DNA of 64,000 nt from Actinoplanes sp. DH11 (GCF_020873875.1 NZ_JAHWGU010000002.1:186001-250000), one strand, 5' to 3'. Shown: positions 49,661 to 59,147, numbered from the stretch's first letter. A program made the numbers and translations. The notes: generated by a model not told the origin, from the letters alone.

Positions 49661-50326
49661 TCAGCCGGCCAGCAGCGGGAACAGCAGGCCGGTGGCGGCG
49701 GCGCCCACCAGACTGCCCGCCACGACCTGAGCCGTCGTGTGCTCGCCGAGTCGCACGCGCGCCCAGCCCACCGCGACGGCCACCGGCACGGTGACCAGCA
49801 GCGCCGGGCCGAAGACGACGCAGAGCGCGACAGCGGTTCCGGCGGCGACCAGGGCGTGGATCGAGATCCCCCAGTGCAGCAGCAGGGTGATCGGCACGGC
49901 GACCAGCAGCGAGGCCAGCATCGCGGCGATCAGGGCGAGCAGTTGCCGCGGCGCGCCGGCCAGCGCGAGCGCTACCGTGCCGCCGGCCGTCGACAGCAGG
50001 ACGATCAATAACGGCCAGCGGCGCTGGGAGTGCACGATGACGTGCTTGTCGGTCCAGCGGCCGCGGCGGACACCGCGGACGATGTAGAACATCGGCAGCA
50101 CACTGGTGGCCGTCACCGCGATCAGGACCATGGTGATCGCCTGGGACAGCGACTCCGCGGAGGTCGCGGCGACGGCAAGCAGCAGGGCGGCGACCACGTA
50201 CCCCGGTGAGAAGATCTCGGCCAGCGCCCGCGCCACTCGCCGGGCCACTGGACCGCCCGGGGCCTTCGGGCTCGGGCTTCCCGCGATGGTCACGGCTGGT
50301 GAGCTGGAGTTCTGTGCGTCGTTCAC
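49661..50326 (-). CDS. PAP2-superfamily-like integral membrane protein
   Basis: 221 residues from GTG 50326; a TTG at 50359 overlapping the methyltransferase stop is an alternative. Five to six transmembrane helices (SPGYVVAALLLAVAAT, SQAITMVLIAVTATSVLPMFYIV, PLLIVLLSTAGGTVALALAG, LLALIAAMLASLLVAVPITLLL, HALVAAGTAVALCVVFGPALLVTV). WARVRLGEHTTAQVVAGSLVG matches PAP2 motif 3 (SRxxxGxHxxxDV), but the middle PSGH motif is replaced by WGISIHAL and motif 1 is weak (DKHVIVHSQRRWP). It may be a lipid phosphatase with altered chemistry or an inactive relative. It is closely linked to the upstream methyltransferase. Confidence 0.75.
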   Translation of the reverse strand: MNDAQNSSSPAVTIAGSPSPKAPGGPVARRVARALAEIFSPGYVVAALLLAVAATSAESLSQAITMVLIAVTATSVLPMFYIVRGVRRGRWTDKHVIVHSQRRWPLLIVLLSTAGGTVALALAGAPRQLLALIAAMLASLLVAVPITLLLHWGISIHALVAAGTAVALCVVFGPALLVTVPVAVAVGWARVRLGEHTTAQVVAGSLVGAAATGLLFPLLAG

Positions 50327-50355
50327 GGCTTGCGGGCTGGGGTTTCGCGCGCTGG

Positions 50356-51150
50356 TCAAGGTTTGCGGGCCACGGCCCCGTACGCGTCGAGCCATTCCGC
50401 CTCGCCGTCGGGACGCCATCCGGGGATCTGGACCAGGCCCGGCTCGATCATCGTCAGCCCGTCGAAGAGGCTGCCGATCTCGTCGGGGCTGCGCAGGATG
50501 TAGGGCACGCCGCCGCTCTGGGCCAGCCGCTCCGCGCCCTGCACCACGGCCGGTGTGGTGTTCGTGCCGTCCCACAGCACCAGATAGCTGCCCGAAGACG
50601 TCGCCGCCATCACCCGGTCCACGATGGACGCGGCCTGTGCGAGGTCCGGCTCGTACCCCAGCACCCCCATGAACATCACGGCGACCGGCTTGTCGAAATC
50701 GAGCACCGTCGCGGCCTCGGACACGATCAGCTCCGGGTCGTGGTAGTCGGCGGCCACGTGAATGACGCGGCCCTCGCCGGCCTGCTGCGCCATCAGGGCA
50801 CGGGCGTGCACGAGGACGAGCGGATCGTTGTCGACGTAGACGATCCGGGACGCGGGGTCCACGCCTTGGGCGACCTCGTGGGTGTTCTCCATGGTGGGCA
50901 GCCCGGTGCCGATGTCGAGGAACTGCCGGATGCCGGCCTCGGCGGCGAGGTGACGCACGGCCCGGATGAGAAATCGACGGGACTGCTGCGCCATGAGCAC
51001 GATCTCGGGATAGACCTGGGCGACGGCGTCACCGGCGGCCCGGTCGGCGGCGAAGTTGTCCTTGCCGCCCATCCAGTAGTTCCAGATGCGCGCCGCGTGC
51101 GGCACGTGCGGCTGGAGCTGGGCGGAGATCTCGTCGTCCGTGAGAGCCAT
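50356..51150 (-). CDS. SAV2177-family (DUF574) SAM-dependent methyltransferase
   Basis: 264 residues from ATG 51150. Family landmarks: HAARIWNYWMGGKDNFAADRAAGD, the SAM-binding FLDIGTGLPTMENTHEVAQ, RIVYVDNDPLVLVHARAL and PVAVMFMGVLGY. This actinomycete-specific family is found in dozens of paralogues per genome; substrates are largely unknown. The longer in-frame start (51243) would add residues absent in the family. It is likely transcribed with the following PAP2-like gene. Confidence 0.93.
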   Translation of the reverse strand: MALTDDEISAQLQPHVPHAARIWNYWMGGKDNFAADRAAGDAVAQVYPEIVLMAQQSRRFLIRAVRHLAAEAGIRQFLDIGTGLPTMENTHEVAQGVDPASRIVYVDNDPLVLVHARALMAQQAGEGRVIHVAADYHDPELIVSEAATVLDFDKPVAVMFMGVLGYEPDLAQAASIVDRVMAATSSGSYLVLWDGTNTTPAVVQGAERLAQSGGVPYILRSPDEIGSLFDGLTMIEPGLVQIPGWRPDGEAEWLDAYGAVARKP

Positions 51151-51300
51151 TCGCACGTTGTACGCCGATGCCCTGCCGATGCGCAAGTATCGATGACTTT
51201 CATACCTGCCCCGCCCGGCTCGAACGCTGGCGCCGGGTGACATGATCCAGTCGGCATGCGTGTAATGACTGATTTGTCGGATATGGCGTTAGCCTCGGGG

Positions 51301-51424
51301 AGTTCCGCTCAGCTCCGTTTCTCCGACCAGTTCCGTTCCTCCGACCCAGCTCCGTTTTCTCCGACCCAGCTCCGTTTTCTCCGACCCAGTTCTGTTTCTC
51401 CGACCCAGTTCCGCTCTTCCGACT
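51301..51424 (+). repeat. 18-20-bp repeat in the leader of the Pro/His-rich gene
   Basis: Six units CAGCTCCGTTTTCTCCGACC (variants) start at 51310, 51328, 51347, 51367, 51387 and 51406, ending only 2 bases before the ribosome site. A pyrimidine-rich motif (TTCCG/TCTCCGACC) is repeated in what is probably the 5' UTR or promoter. Such a position could tune expression by copy number. Confidence 0.85.
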
Positions 51425-51440
51425 CAAGGAGGTCGACCGG

Positions 51441-52763
51441 ATGCGCAGGATCGTCGCCGTCGCGGGGGTCACCGTCATCACGTCGCTGCTGCCGACCCCG
51501 TCTGCCCGAGCCGACACGCCCAGCCCCGCCGCACCCAGCCCCACCGCGCCCCGGCCCACCGCGCCCCAGCCCACCGCCAGCGGGTCACCCGACGACGGCC
51601 CGGACGCCTACGTGCTGCGGATCCTCGACCCGCAGGGATCGCCGGTCACCACCGCACCCGGCAAGCCGGCGGTCACCGCGTCCGGGCAGCCCTCCAGCAA
51701 GCCCGCGCCCGCCGTCAGCAAACCCGCGCCCGCTGTCAGCAAGCCCAGCGGCAGCCGGCCATCCCCCACTGTTAGTAAGCCCGGCAGCCGACCTTCGCCC
51801 ACCGTAAGTACGCCCAGCAACCGACCTTCGCCCACCGTAAGTACGCCCAGCAACCGACCTTCGCCCACCGTAAGTACGCCCAGCAACCGACCTTCGCCTA
51901 CCGGGAGTACTCCCAGCAGCCGCCCGTCGGCCTCCATCGCCAGCACGCCCAGCGCGCGACCGACGCCGCCTGCGAGCGACCCCACCAGCCGACCCTCGTC
52001 CACTGTGGGCAGGCCCACCGGCCAGCCGGCATCGACCAAGCCCAGCAGCCGGCCGTCGCCCACCGCGAGCGCACCCGTCAGCAGCCGGCCCGCGCCCACC
52101 GGCAGCCGGCCCAGCGACGCCGAGCCGAACCACAACAACGGTCCTGACCACGACAACCGTCCTGACCACAACGCCGGCCCGGACCACGACAACAAACCGC
52201 ACCACAACGCCGGCCCGAACCACCACGCCGGCCCCGACCACAACGCCAAGCCCGACCACAACAGCAAGCCACACCACAGCGCCAAGCCGAGCCACAGCAA
52301 TGAGCCGGACCACGACGCCAAGCCGCACCACACCGCCAAGCCGGACCACAACAACAAGCCGGACCACAACGCCAAGCCCCACCACAACCCCAAGCCCCAC
52401 CACAACAGCAAGCCGCACCACAACGCCGGCCCGGACCACAGCAACGAGCCGGATCACAACGCCAAGCCGCACCACAGCGGGCCGGGAACCAAGACCCACA
52501 CCGCCACGGACGACAAGGCGCACAAGGACCGGCCGAAGCCGCACCGGAACCAGCCGGACCGGAACCAGCGGCCCGACGGCCAGGCATTGGTCATCGGGGA
52601 TCCGTCCACCGGGATCGTGGTGATCTACGACGGCGAGCAGTTCAACGTGCATCACCCCCTGGGGTCGGTATCTCGCGTCGCGCCGCGCATCTCCTGCCGC
52701 TCGGCGTTGTCGTGCACGTTCATCCAGCACGACGGGCCCGGGTTCCTGAACCTGTTCCCCTGA
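51441..52763 (+). CDS. Secreted Pro/Ser- and His-rich repeat protein
   Basis: 440 residues. A signal peptide (RRIVAVAGVTVITSLLPTPSARA) is followed by a Pro/Ser/Thr stalk with 33-bp DNA repeats encoding RPSPTVSTPSN (51788-51919). Next come about 24 pentapeptides of the form (N/K/G)P(D/H)H(N/D/S) (about 52120-52480), giving a region with more than 30 His. The C-terminus is a short folded-looking segment with ALVIGDPSTGIVVIYDGEQFNVHHPLG and two Cys (ISCRSALSCTF). A perfect AAGGAGGT (51426-51433) 7 bases before the ATG predicts strong translation. The His arrays suggest Zn, Cu or Ni binding or a pH-responsive wall polymer. No family is recognised; the function is unknown. Confidence 0.72.
   Translation: MRRIVAVAGVTVITSLLPTPSARADTPSPAAPSPTAPRPTAPQPTASGSPDDGPDAYVLRILDPQGSPVTTAPGKPAVTASGQPSSKPAPAVSKPAPAVSKPSGSRPSPTVSKPGSRPSPTVSTPSNRPSPTVSTPSNRPSPTVSTPSNRPSPTGSTPSSRPSASIASTPSARPTPPASDPTSRPSSTVGRPTGQPASTKPSSRPSPTASAPVSSRPAPTGSRPSDAEPNHNNGPDHDNRPDHNAGPDHDNKPHHNAGPNHHAGPDHNAKPDHNSKPHHSAKPSHSNEPDHDAKPHHTAKPDHNNKPDHNAKPHHNPKPHHNSKPHHNAGPDHSNEPDHNAKPHHSGPGTKTHTATDDKAHKDRPKPHRNQPDRNQRPDGQALVIGDPSTGIVVIYDGEQFNVHHPLGSVSRVAPRISCRSALSCTFIQHDGPGFLNLFP
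51788..51919 (+). repeat. In-frame 33-bp repeat, four units
   Basis: CCGACCTTCGCCCACCGTAA followed by GTACGCCCAGCAA repeats at 51788, 51821, 51854 and 51887, coding RPSPTVSTPSN. The middle copies are nearly identical. Confidence 0.9.
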
Positions 52764-52867
52764 TCGATCACCACTGGCGCGGGTCCGCCCGCGTCCGCCT
52801 CGCACGCCGGTCCCGGAACGCAGCAACGTCCGGGACCGGCCGGGCGGGCACGAATCGCGACGCGGCG

Positions 52868-53143
52868 GGTGTCCCTATGGTTTCGTCAAGCAGGCAGCCT
52901 GGGCTCTTCTGCCCGATTTGCGCTGGCGGAAAGTTGCGGAGCACACGCGCGTTGGATGTTGATGCGGCGCCGGGCGAGGCGGCGTGTTGTTGCTTGCCCT
53001 CGGCTCTGGCGCCATCCCTGGACAAGTGACCGCGGTCGGTTGGGTCGGGTCCGCGGGGCGGTGTTGATCTGCTAGCGGTGCGAAATCGCGGTTTTGACCC
53101 CTTGATCACAGCGATTTCGTAGCGCTAGCAGATCCACATCTCG
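52868..53143 (-). repeat. Dispersed palindromic element, copy 2 (inverted)
   Basis: The reverse complement aligns along its length to 18353-18655. The 69-bp core (53066-53134) has 24-base arms GATCTGCTAGCG.. / ..CGCTAGCAGATC with two mismatches and a TTGATCA-containing centre. The conserved GCAAATCGGGCAGAAGAG and a TTGACGAAACC segment mark the other end. It follows the Pro/His-rich gene. It contains no credible gene. The remaining gap 53144-53337 shows nothing else. Confidence 0.8.
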
Positions 53144-53337
53144 CCATGAGCGGCGCGATCGGCGCCACTGGGGCCCGGACCCGGGGGCGGGGGCCCGGAC
53201 CACAGGCGGCAGGGCCCGGACGGGACACGAAAGAGCAGCTCGCAGTCTATTTCGGCGACATGAATATCGTCTGCGGCAGGGATTACCAGATCACCGTCCG
53301 GGACGAGTGACCGGTCGCCGCGGCGGTCCGGCAGCCG

Positions 53338-54102
53338 TCACGCCGTCTGCTGCACCCAGCTGCGGCCGCGGGCCGGGGCCGCCGTAGTGGCGTGGCGTGG
53401 CAGGTCGCGGCGCAGCGCGGTGGCCTGTGCCATGGCCTCGGTGGCCGCGCGGCGCAGGCTGTCGCGGGTCGCCACGGCGAGCTGGGCGTCGTGCCAGGCG
53501 GTCTGCTCCGCGGCCTGGGCGCTGAGGCAGAGCTCCTGCCGGTGGGCGGCGACGGCGCGCTGCACGGCGAGTTCCTGCTCGACCGGGTGCCGGCCGGCGT
53601 CGAAGCCGAGGCTGGTGAGCGCGTCGGCGGGCAGGTCGCCGCGGGCGACGGCGGCGTGCACCGTGCGGTGCAGGAAGCGCTCGCGGTCGGCGTACTCGGA
53701 CGGGGTGCGCGGGCTCCAGGCGGGCCGGAAGGCGGCGGCCGCGCGCAGCCGGGTCACCTGCCGCTCCGCGTCCTGCCACTGCTGCCACGCCCGGGTGGCG
53801 TGGTCGTCGGCGTGCTGCCAGGTCTCGTGCCAGCGTTGCGCGGCGAGCACCGCGCGGTCGGCGGCCACGGCGACCTCGCCGGCGTAGCGGACGGCGGCGA
53901 CGGCCTCGTTCTGCCGGCGTTCCCGCGCCTCGTGGTGCCGGCGCAGGAACCCGAAGGTGTTCAGGGCCGCCCGGTGCGGGTCGCGGATCGCCTGCGGGCT
54001 GGCCAGCATCAGCAGCGCCGGCAGCGACAGCAGCATCAGCACGATCCAGATGGCGACCGGGGCGACCGGCGCTTCCAGGAACATCTCCGCCACAACGTTC
54101 AT
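53338..54102 (-). CDS. Membrane-anchored helical protein of unknown function
   Basis: 254 residues from ATG 54102 (GGGGAG 11 bases upstream; a TTG three codons earlier is possible). One N-terminal helix (APVAIWIVLMLLSLPALLMLAS) anchors a long charged helical domain with AGEVAVAADRAVLAAQRWHETWQHADDHATRAWQQWQDAERQV. The central AWSPRTPSEYADRERFLHRTVHAAVARGDLPADALTSLGFDAGRHPVEQE is the least repetitive part and may be conserved. The topology suggests a cytoplasmic coiled coil. I do not recognise the family. Confidence 0.65.
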   Translation of the reverse strand: MNVVAEMFLEAPVAPVAIWIVLMLLSLPALLMLASPQAIRDPHRAALNTFGFLRRHHEARERRQNEAVAAVRYAGEVAVAADRAVLAAQRWHETWQHADDHATRAWQQWQDAERQVTRLRAAAAFRPAWSPRTPSEYADRERFLHRTVHAAVARGDLPADALTSLGFDAGRHPVEQELAVQRAVAAHRQELCLSAQAAEQTAWHDAQLAVATRDSLRRAATEAMAQATALRRDLPRHATTAAPARGRSWVQQTA

Positions 54103-54149
54103 GATTGACAAAACTCCCCTGCTACAGGATCCACGCGAGCGAGAAACGG

Positions 54150-54380
54150 TCAGGCGTGGAGTGCGGGCGGAGCGCGGGAGGTGTCGGCGGCCGGGACCCG
54201 GCGGCCCGGCGACCCGAGGTGTGCGTCGGTGGCCGGGACAGTCACCACGGGCTCGGCGGCGGCGACCGGCCGTCCACTGTGCCGGACCGGCGTGGTGAGC
54301 AGGATTGCCACGGCACGCAGCAGCGTGAGCAAAAGAGACACGGAACGGCGGAGCATGGCTCGCGTCGCATCCGTGATCAT
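54150..54380 (-). CDS. Possible small membrane protein
   Basis: 76 residues from ATG 54380 (GGGTACGG upstream): MITDATRAMLRRSVSLLLTLLRAVAILLTT, then a polar tail with Pro/Ala/Val. One hydrophobic helix with flanking Arg fits a single-pass protein. Coding is uncertain: the gap 54103-54519 has no other candidate, but codon bias is only moderate. Confidence 0.3.
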   Translation of the reverse strand: MITDATRAMLRRSVSLLLTLLRAVAILLTTPVRHSGRPVAAAEPVVTVPATDAHLGSPGRRVPAADTSRAPPALHA

Positions 54381-54519
54381 GCGATTACCGTACCCAGGAA
54401 TCGCCCGTTCCCTCCATCCGCCACGCTGACGCTTCCGGCTGGTCAGGCCGCGAGTCCGGACGCCGCGCCCACCGGCCGGCGTCCGGCGGTCGACGCGGCC
54501 GGCAACGGGCGGCGGCCGT

Positions 54520-55026
54520 TCAGTCGTTCTTGCCGGGCCCCTTCTTGTCCGCCTCCCGGTCCAGTGCCAGGTCCAGCGCGAGCACACTGCCGATGATCAG
54601 CAGGGGGTCGACGCCGGGGATGACCTTCACCGCGTACGTGTCGCGGACCGTCAGCCAGCGCTTGGAGACCGACGCGACCTCGGCGCCGCCCTGCTCGATC
54701 ACGTACTCGTGGTCCAGCAGGTCACCCTTCATCTCCAGGTCGTCCGGGCCGGGCACGTCGATGGTGAACTTGTCGCGGAACGGCGTGAACAGCTTCTTGC
54801 GGACCTCGGCGGCCTTCTCGCCGCCGACCTGGATCTCGTACGTGGGCCGCAGCGCGACGAGCTGGCGGTGCACCGACGCGACCTCGTTGCCCGCCGGGTC
54901 CTCGATGACGACCTTGCCCCGGACGCTGAACACCTTGCCGTCGACGTGGTAGACCTTCGTGCCGTGCTCGTCCAGCACGTCGAAGTCGTCACCGATCGAG
55001 AAGAACCGTTCCCTGATCACAAACAT
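54520..55026 (-). CDS. LURP-one/scramblase-like protein
   Basis: 168 residues from ATG 55026. It begins MFVIRERFFSIGDDFDVLDEHGTKVYHVDGKVFSVRGKVVIEDPAGNEVASVHRQL and continues with YEIQVGGEKAAEVRKKLFTPFRDKFTID and HEYVIEQGGAEVASVSKRWLTVRDTYAVKV, the repeated beta-strand pattern of the LURP-one-related (Tubby-like) fold. The C-terminus has a hydrophobic helix (PLLIIGSVLALDLAL) and a Lys tail. Bacterial members are of unknown role; lipid or membrane association is suggested by homology to scramblases. Confidence 0.85.
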   Translation of the reverse strand: MFVIRERFFSIGDDFDVLDEHGTKVYHVDGKVFSVRGKVVIEDPAGNEVASVHRQLVALRPTYEIQVGGEKAAEVRKKLFTPFRDKFTIDVPGPDDLEMKGDLLDHEYVIEQGGAEVASVSKRWLTVRDTYAVKVIPGVDPLLIIGSVLALDLALDREADKKGPGKND

Positions 55027-55086
55027 GCGGTGATTGTCCGCCATCACCCGGTCCGCCGCAGGGCGACGCGGCGCCGGCACCCGCGA

Positions 55087-56565
55087 TCACGACGCGGAGA
55101 GGGGCAGGGCGACCGCCAGCGGCCACGCCACGACGACCGAGCCGGTGACCGCGATGAACCCGGTCGCGACGCCCGACCGGTTGAGGAAGAAGCTCCACAA
55201 CGCCTGCCAGAGCATCAGGCCGACCAGAGGGAACAGGGCCAGGGTGACGAAACCGTGCGTCAGGCCGACGACGGCCGCGGCGGCCAGGACGACCACGACG
55301 ACCGCCGCGACGGCCAGCAGGCGCAACGGCTCGGCGGCGGTGACGCGTTCGGTGGCGAAGGCGAGCAGGGCGAACGCTGCCCAGACGATCGGAAGCAGCC
55401 ACCAGCGGTCACCGACGGGCAGGGCGTGGGTCATTCCCAGATGCACCGGTACGACTATCGCGAGCACCGCGTACGGAACGGTCAGCAGCAGGCGGGGACG
55501 GGCCGTCACCGGAGCGGGCCGGTTCGCGATGGTGGGACGCCAGGCCGCGTACGCCAGAAGCAGCGCTCCCGTCACGGCCGCGTACCCGATGACGTAGCCG
55601 GCGACCGCCAGCGGCAACTGCGCCGTGGGCAGGAACCGGGCCGCCACCGCGCCGGCGCCCGCCGCCACCGCCGTGACCGCCGCGACCCGGACCGCTCCGA
55701 TGAGGCGGCTCGCCACCGGCTCCGGACGAGCCGGCCGGCGCGGGTCGGTTGTCGTGCCCGCGAGCTGGGCCACGAACGGTGGGAAGGCGAGGACGAACGC
55801 CAGCACCAGCAGGACCGTGCCCGCCAGCCGCCGGCCGGGGAACGGGATCGCACCGTCGGTGCGCGGCCCGCCGAACGCCCGGTCCAGCCACGCCACCGTC
55901 TCCCGGTGCGTCTGCGGGGCGTACAGGACGGTGATGTGCTCCACGCCGGGGACGATGCGGACCGCGCGGTCGTCGCGCTGCGCGGCGACGTCGGTGGCGA
56001 CCTCGCGGAACCCGGGGAACTCGAGCGCACCGGCGATCGTGAGCAGCCGGGCCGGGCGTTCCGCGGAGGCGACCACCGCGTCCGGCAGGGAGATCGCCAC
56101 GGTCGCTGTCACGTCGGGGTGGGCGGCCGCGTACCGGGTGACGGCGCCCGCGCCCATCGAGTGCCCGACCAGCGCGACCCGGGACGCGTCGACGTCCGGC
56201 AGCGAGCGCAGGTGGGCCACCGCCACGCTCAGGTCCCGCTGCAGGGCCTCGGTGGACTCGTCGGTGCCGGCGGCCTGGTCGGGCAGCTGCCGCGTGCTGG
56301 CGCCGTGGCCGGCGAAGTCGAGCAGGACGACCACGTAACCGCGGGCCGCCAGGGTGTCACCGAACGGCGCCATCAACGTGGCGGAGCCGGAGAAGCCGTG
56401 CGCGACGACGACACCCGGGTGCGGCCCGTCCCCGGCCGGGCGCACCACCTCGAGCGGCACCCCGGCGGAGGTGACATGCGCCCGGCTCGGACCGGGACCG
56501 GCGCCGGCGATCAGCCAGCCGCCGCCGAGGGCGAGCAGGAGCAGGAGGAACAGCGTACGTTTCAC
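55087..56565 (-). CDS. Alpha/beta hydrolase fused to a multi-pass membrane domain
   Basis: 492 residues from GTG 56565 (GGGAGAAC upstream). A signal/anchor sequence is followed by an extracytoplasmic alpha/beta hydrolase (about 30-240) with VVVAHGFSGSATLMAPFGDTLAARGYVVVLLDFAGHG, the nucleophile elbow ALVGHSMGAGAV and a late His region (PGVEHITVLYAP). The second half (about 250-490) has some eight hydrophobic helices. The order is characteristic of dienelactone-hydrolase-like membrane proteins of unknown substrate. It is divergent from the amino-acid ABC operon. Confidence 0.82.
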   Translation of the reverse strand: MKRTLFLLLLLALGGGWLIAGAGPGPSRAHVTSAGVPLEVVRPAGDGPHPGVVVAHGFSGSATLMAPFGDTLAARGYVVVLLDFAGHGASTRQLPDQAAGTDESTEALQRDLSVAVAHLRSLPDVDASRVALVGHSMGAGAVTRYAAAHPDVTATVAISLPDAVVASAERPARLLTIAGALEFPGFREVATDVAAQRDDRAVRIVPGVEHITVLYAPQTHRETVAWLDRAFGGPRTDGAIPFPGRRLAGTVLLVLAFVLAFPPFVAQLAGTTTDPRRPARPEPVASRLIGAVRVAAVTAVAAGAGAVAARFLPTAQLPLAVAGYVIGYAAVTGALLLAYAAWRPTIANRPAPVTARPRLLLTVPYAVLAIVVPVHLGMTHALPVGDRWWLLPIVWAAFALLAFATERVTAAEPLRLLAVAAVVVVVLAAAAVVGLTHGFVTLALFPLVGLMLWQALWSFFLNRSGVATGFIAVTGSVVVAWPLAVALPLSAS

Positions 56566-56740
56566 CAGGTTCTCCCTGCGGCGGCACCGGCGGACGCCGG
56601 ATCCTACCGGGATCCCCGCGCGGCGCGGCGGCTCGAGGGGCGAACCTTTTTCGCCTACCGCGATGGTTGGGTATGGATCTCCATGTTTTAGGCTGTCCTG
56701 ACCTACTTACCCGCGTGGGCCGAGGACCAGGGAGAACGAC

Positions 56741-57565
56741 ATGAACATACGGGCGAACGCTCGTCAGGCGGCCGCGCTGACGGCCTCCGCGATCCTGGCG
56801 ATCGGCATCACCGGTTGCGCCAAGGAAGATACCGGTGGCACCACCGAGACCGGTGTGGCGCTGGTGAAGTCGGGTGTGCTGACCACGTGCACCCACCTGC
56901 CGTACGCGCCGTTCCAGGCGAAGGACGCCAGCGGCAAGGTGGTCGGCTTCGACGTGGCGCTGATCGACCTGGTCGCCGCGAAGCTGAACGTCAAGCAGGA
57001 GATCGTGGACACGCCGTTCGAGGGCATCAAGTCGGGCGCGGACCTGAACTCCGGCAAGTGTGACGTGGCCGCGGCCGGCATGACGATCACCGACGAGCGC
57101 AAGCAGGTGCTCGACTTCTCGGAGCCGTACTTCGACGCCACCCAGGCCCTCGCCGTGGTGACCGGTAAGAAGGTCGCCACGCTGGAGGAGCTCGCGGGCA
57201 AGCGGCTCGGCGTGCAGGGCGGGACCACCGGCGAGGAGTACATCAACGCCACGGTCAAGGAGAAGGGCCTCAAGATCGAGGTCGTGTCCTACCGGGATCT
57301 GGCCGCGCTGCAGCAGGCGCTGGCGACCAACCAGGTCGAGGCGGCCGTCAACGACCTGCCGGTCTGGAACGAGTACATCAAGGCGAACCCCGGCAAGGTC
57401 GAGGTCGCGGCCGGTTTCGACACCGGCGAGCAGTACGGTTTCGCCGTCAAGAAGGGCAACGCGAAGCTGCTCGAAGCCGTCAACCAGGCGATCACGGCGG
57501 CCCGCGGCGACGGCACGTACGACAAGATCTATGCGGAGTGGATCGGCGAGAAGCCGGCCAGCTGA
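56741..57565 (+). CDS. Amino-acid ABC transporter, substrate-binding lipoprotein
   Basis: 274 residues. Lipobox ILAIGITGC, then a family-3 solute-binding domain: LTTCTHLPYAPFQAKDASGKVVGFDVALIDLVAAKL, CDVAAAGMTITDERKQVLDFSEPYF, KRLGVQGGTTGEEY and DGTYDKIYAEWIG. These proteins bind polar or charged amino acids outside the membrane. GGGAGA precedes the ATG. Permease and ATPase genes follow directly, so this is a complete uptake operon. No regulator is adjacent; ligand identity is not evident. Confidence 0.93.
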   Translation: MNIRANARQAAALTASAILAIGITGCAKEDTGGTTETGVALVKSGVLTTCTHLPYAPFQAKDASGKVVGFDVALIDLVAAKLNVKQEIVDTPFEGIKSGADLNSGKCDVAAAGMTITDERKQVLDFSEPYFDATQALAVVTGKKVATLEELAGKRLGVQGGTTGEEYINATVKEKGLKIEVVSYRDLAALQQALATNQVEAAVNDLPVWNEYIKANPGKVEVAAGFDTGEQYGFAVKKGNAKLLEAVNQAITAARGDGTYDKIYAEWIGEKPAS

Positions 57566-57573
57566 TCCTGCCG

Positions 57574-58368
57574 ATGAAACTGAGTCGCCGCCGGCGGCAG
57601 CGGATCGTCCGCGTAGCCGGCTACATCGTCTTCGCGCTGGTGATCGCGGGTGCGCTGGGTGCCGCCGACTGGGGACGGCTGTCCGAGGCCTTCTTCCGGC
57701 TCGACGTCGCCCGGAGCATGTTCCCCGAGGCGATCACCGTCGCGCTGCGCAACACCATCGTCTACACCCTGCTCGCGTTCGTCTTCGGTCTGACGCTCGG
57801 GCTGATCCTGGCGCTGATGCGGCTGTCGTCGATCCTGCCGTACCGCTGGGTCGCCACCGCCTACATCGAGCTGTTCCGCGGACTGCCCGCCCTGCTGGTG
57901 CTGTTCATGGTGGGGTACGGCGTGCCGCTGGCGTTCCCGGACCGGGAGATCCCGGGCGGCGTCTACGGCTCGGTCACGGTGGGTCTCGGGCTGACCGCCG
58001 CGGCGTACATGGCGGAGACCATCCGCGCCGGCATTCAGGCGGTTCCGAAGGGTCAGCTCGAGGCTGCCCGTACGCTCGGCATGTCGCATGTCCGCGCGAT
58101 GATCTCCATCGTGCTGCCGCAGGCGTTCCGCATCGTCATCCCACCGCTGACCAACGAGATCATCCTGCTGACCAAGGACACTTCCCTGGTGTACGTCCTC
58201 GGCGTCACCCCGGCGACGATCGAGTTGACCAAGTTCGCCGGTGACGCGCTCAACACCCGGGTCAACCCGACGCCGCTGGTGGTGGCCGGGCTGCTCTACC
58301 TGGTGATCACGCTGCCGTTGTCGCAGGTGGTACGGGCGCTGGAGCGCCGGGCGAGTAGGGAAAGGTGA
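57574..58368 (+). CDS. Amino-acid ABC transporter permease
   Basis: 264 residues from ATG 57574 (an earlier in-frame start would overlap the upstream gene). HisM/GlnP-type: [47 protein letters not shown] and the EAA loop [32 protein letters not shown]. Five or so helices. It forms the membrane channel, probably as a homodimer because only one permease is present. The stop overlaps the ATPase GTG. Confidence 0.93.
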   Translation: MKLSRRRRQRIVRVAGYIVFALVIAGALGAADWGRLSEAFFRLDVARSMFPEAITVALRNTIVYTLLAFVFGLTLGLILALMRLSSILPYRWVATAYIELFRGLPALLVLFMVGYGVPLAFPDREIPGGVYGSVTVGLGLTAAAYMAETIRAGIQAVPKGQLEAARTLGMSHVRAMISIVLPQAFRIVIPPLTNEIILLTKDTSLVYVLGVTPATIELTKFAGDALNTRVNPTPLVVAGLLYLVITLPLSQVVRALERRASRER

Positions 58369-59147
58369 GCGAGCTGTCCACCATCGAGATCGCGGGGCTG
58401 CACAAGTCGTTCGGCGCCCTGGAGGTGCTGCGCGGCATCGATCTGGCGGTCGAGCCGGGCGAGGTCGTCTGCGTGATCGGCCCGTCCGGTTCCGGCAAGT
58501 CCACGCTGCTGCGCTGTGTGAACCTGCTGGAGGAGCCGAGTTCCGGCACGATCCACGTGGCAGGTGTCGACGTCACCGACCCGGACTGTGACATCGACGC
58601 CGTACGCCGGCGCATCGGCATGGTCTTCCAGCAGTTCAACCTGTTCGGTCACCTCACCGTCCGGGAGAACGTCACCATCGCCCAGCGCCGGGTCCTCAAG
58701 CGTGGCCGTGCCGAGGCCGCCCGGATCGCCACGGAGAACCTGGAACGCGTCGGTCTCGTCGACAAGGCGGCGGCGTACCCGGCGCAGCTGTCCGGCGGGC
58801 AGCAGCAGCGTGCCGCGATCGCCCGGGCGCTGGCGATGGACCCGGAGCTGATGCTCTTCGACGAGCCGACCAGCGCCCTCGACCCGGAACTGGTCGGCGA
58901 GGTGCTCGCGGTCATGCGCGGCCTGGCCGCCGAAGGGATGACCATGCTCGTGGTCACCCACGAGATGGCGTTCGCCCGCGAGGTCGCCTCCCGGGTCGTC
59001 TTCATGGACGGCGGCGTGATCGTCGAGCAGGGCCCGCCGGAGCAGGTCTTCGGGGCGCCCCGCGAGGCGCGGACCCGCGAGTTCCTGCACCGGGTGCTGG
59101 AGCCGACCCGGGTCAGCGAGGCGGAGATCCGAGGCGACGACGTGTGA
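58365..59147 (+). CDS. Amino-acid ABC transporter ATPase
   Basis: 260 residues from GTG 58365 (GTGA overlap with the permease). All motifs are intact: Walker [13 protein letters not shown]-loop VFQQFNLF, signature [15 protein letters not shown], Walker [15 protein letters not shown] and H-loop VVTHEM. Typical GlnQ/HisP-type subunit. It powers uptake by the preceding binding protein and permease. Confidence 0.95.
   Translation: MSELSTIEIAGLHKSFGALEVLRGIDLAVEPGEVVCVIGPSGSGKSTLLRCVNLLEEPSSGTIHVAGVDVTDPDCDIDAVRRRIGMVFQQFNLFGHLTVRENVTIAQRRVLKRGRAEAARIATENLERVGLVDKAAAYPAQLSGGQQQRAAIARALAMDPELMLFDEPTSALDPELVGEVLAVMRGLAAEGMTMLVVTHEMAFAREVASRVVFMDGGVIVEQGPPEQVFGAPREARTREFLHRVLEPTRVSEAEIRGDDV

Noticed and set aside
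53291..54108. Plus-strand and alternative-frame genes opposite the membrane-anchored helical protein
   Set aside because: The minus-strand frame has a hydrophobic anchor, heptads and a ribosome site; the others are Arg/Gly-rich shadows.
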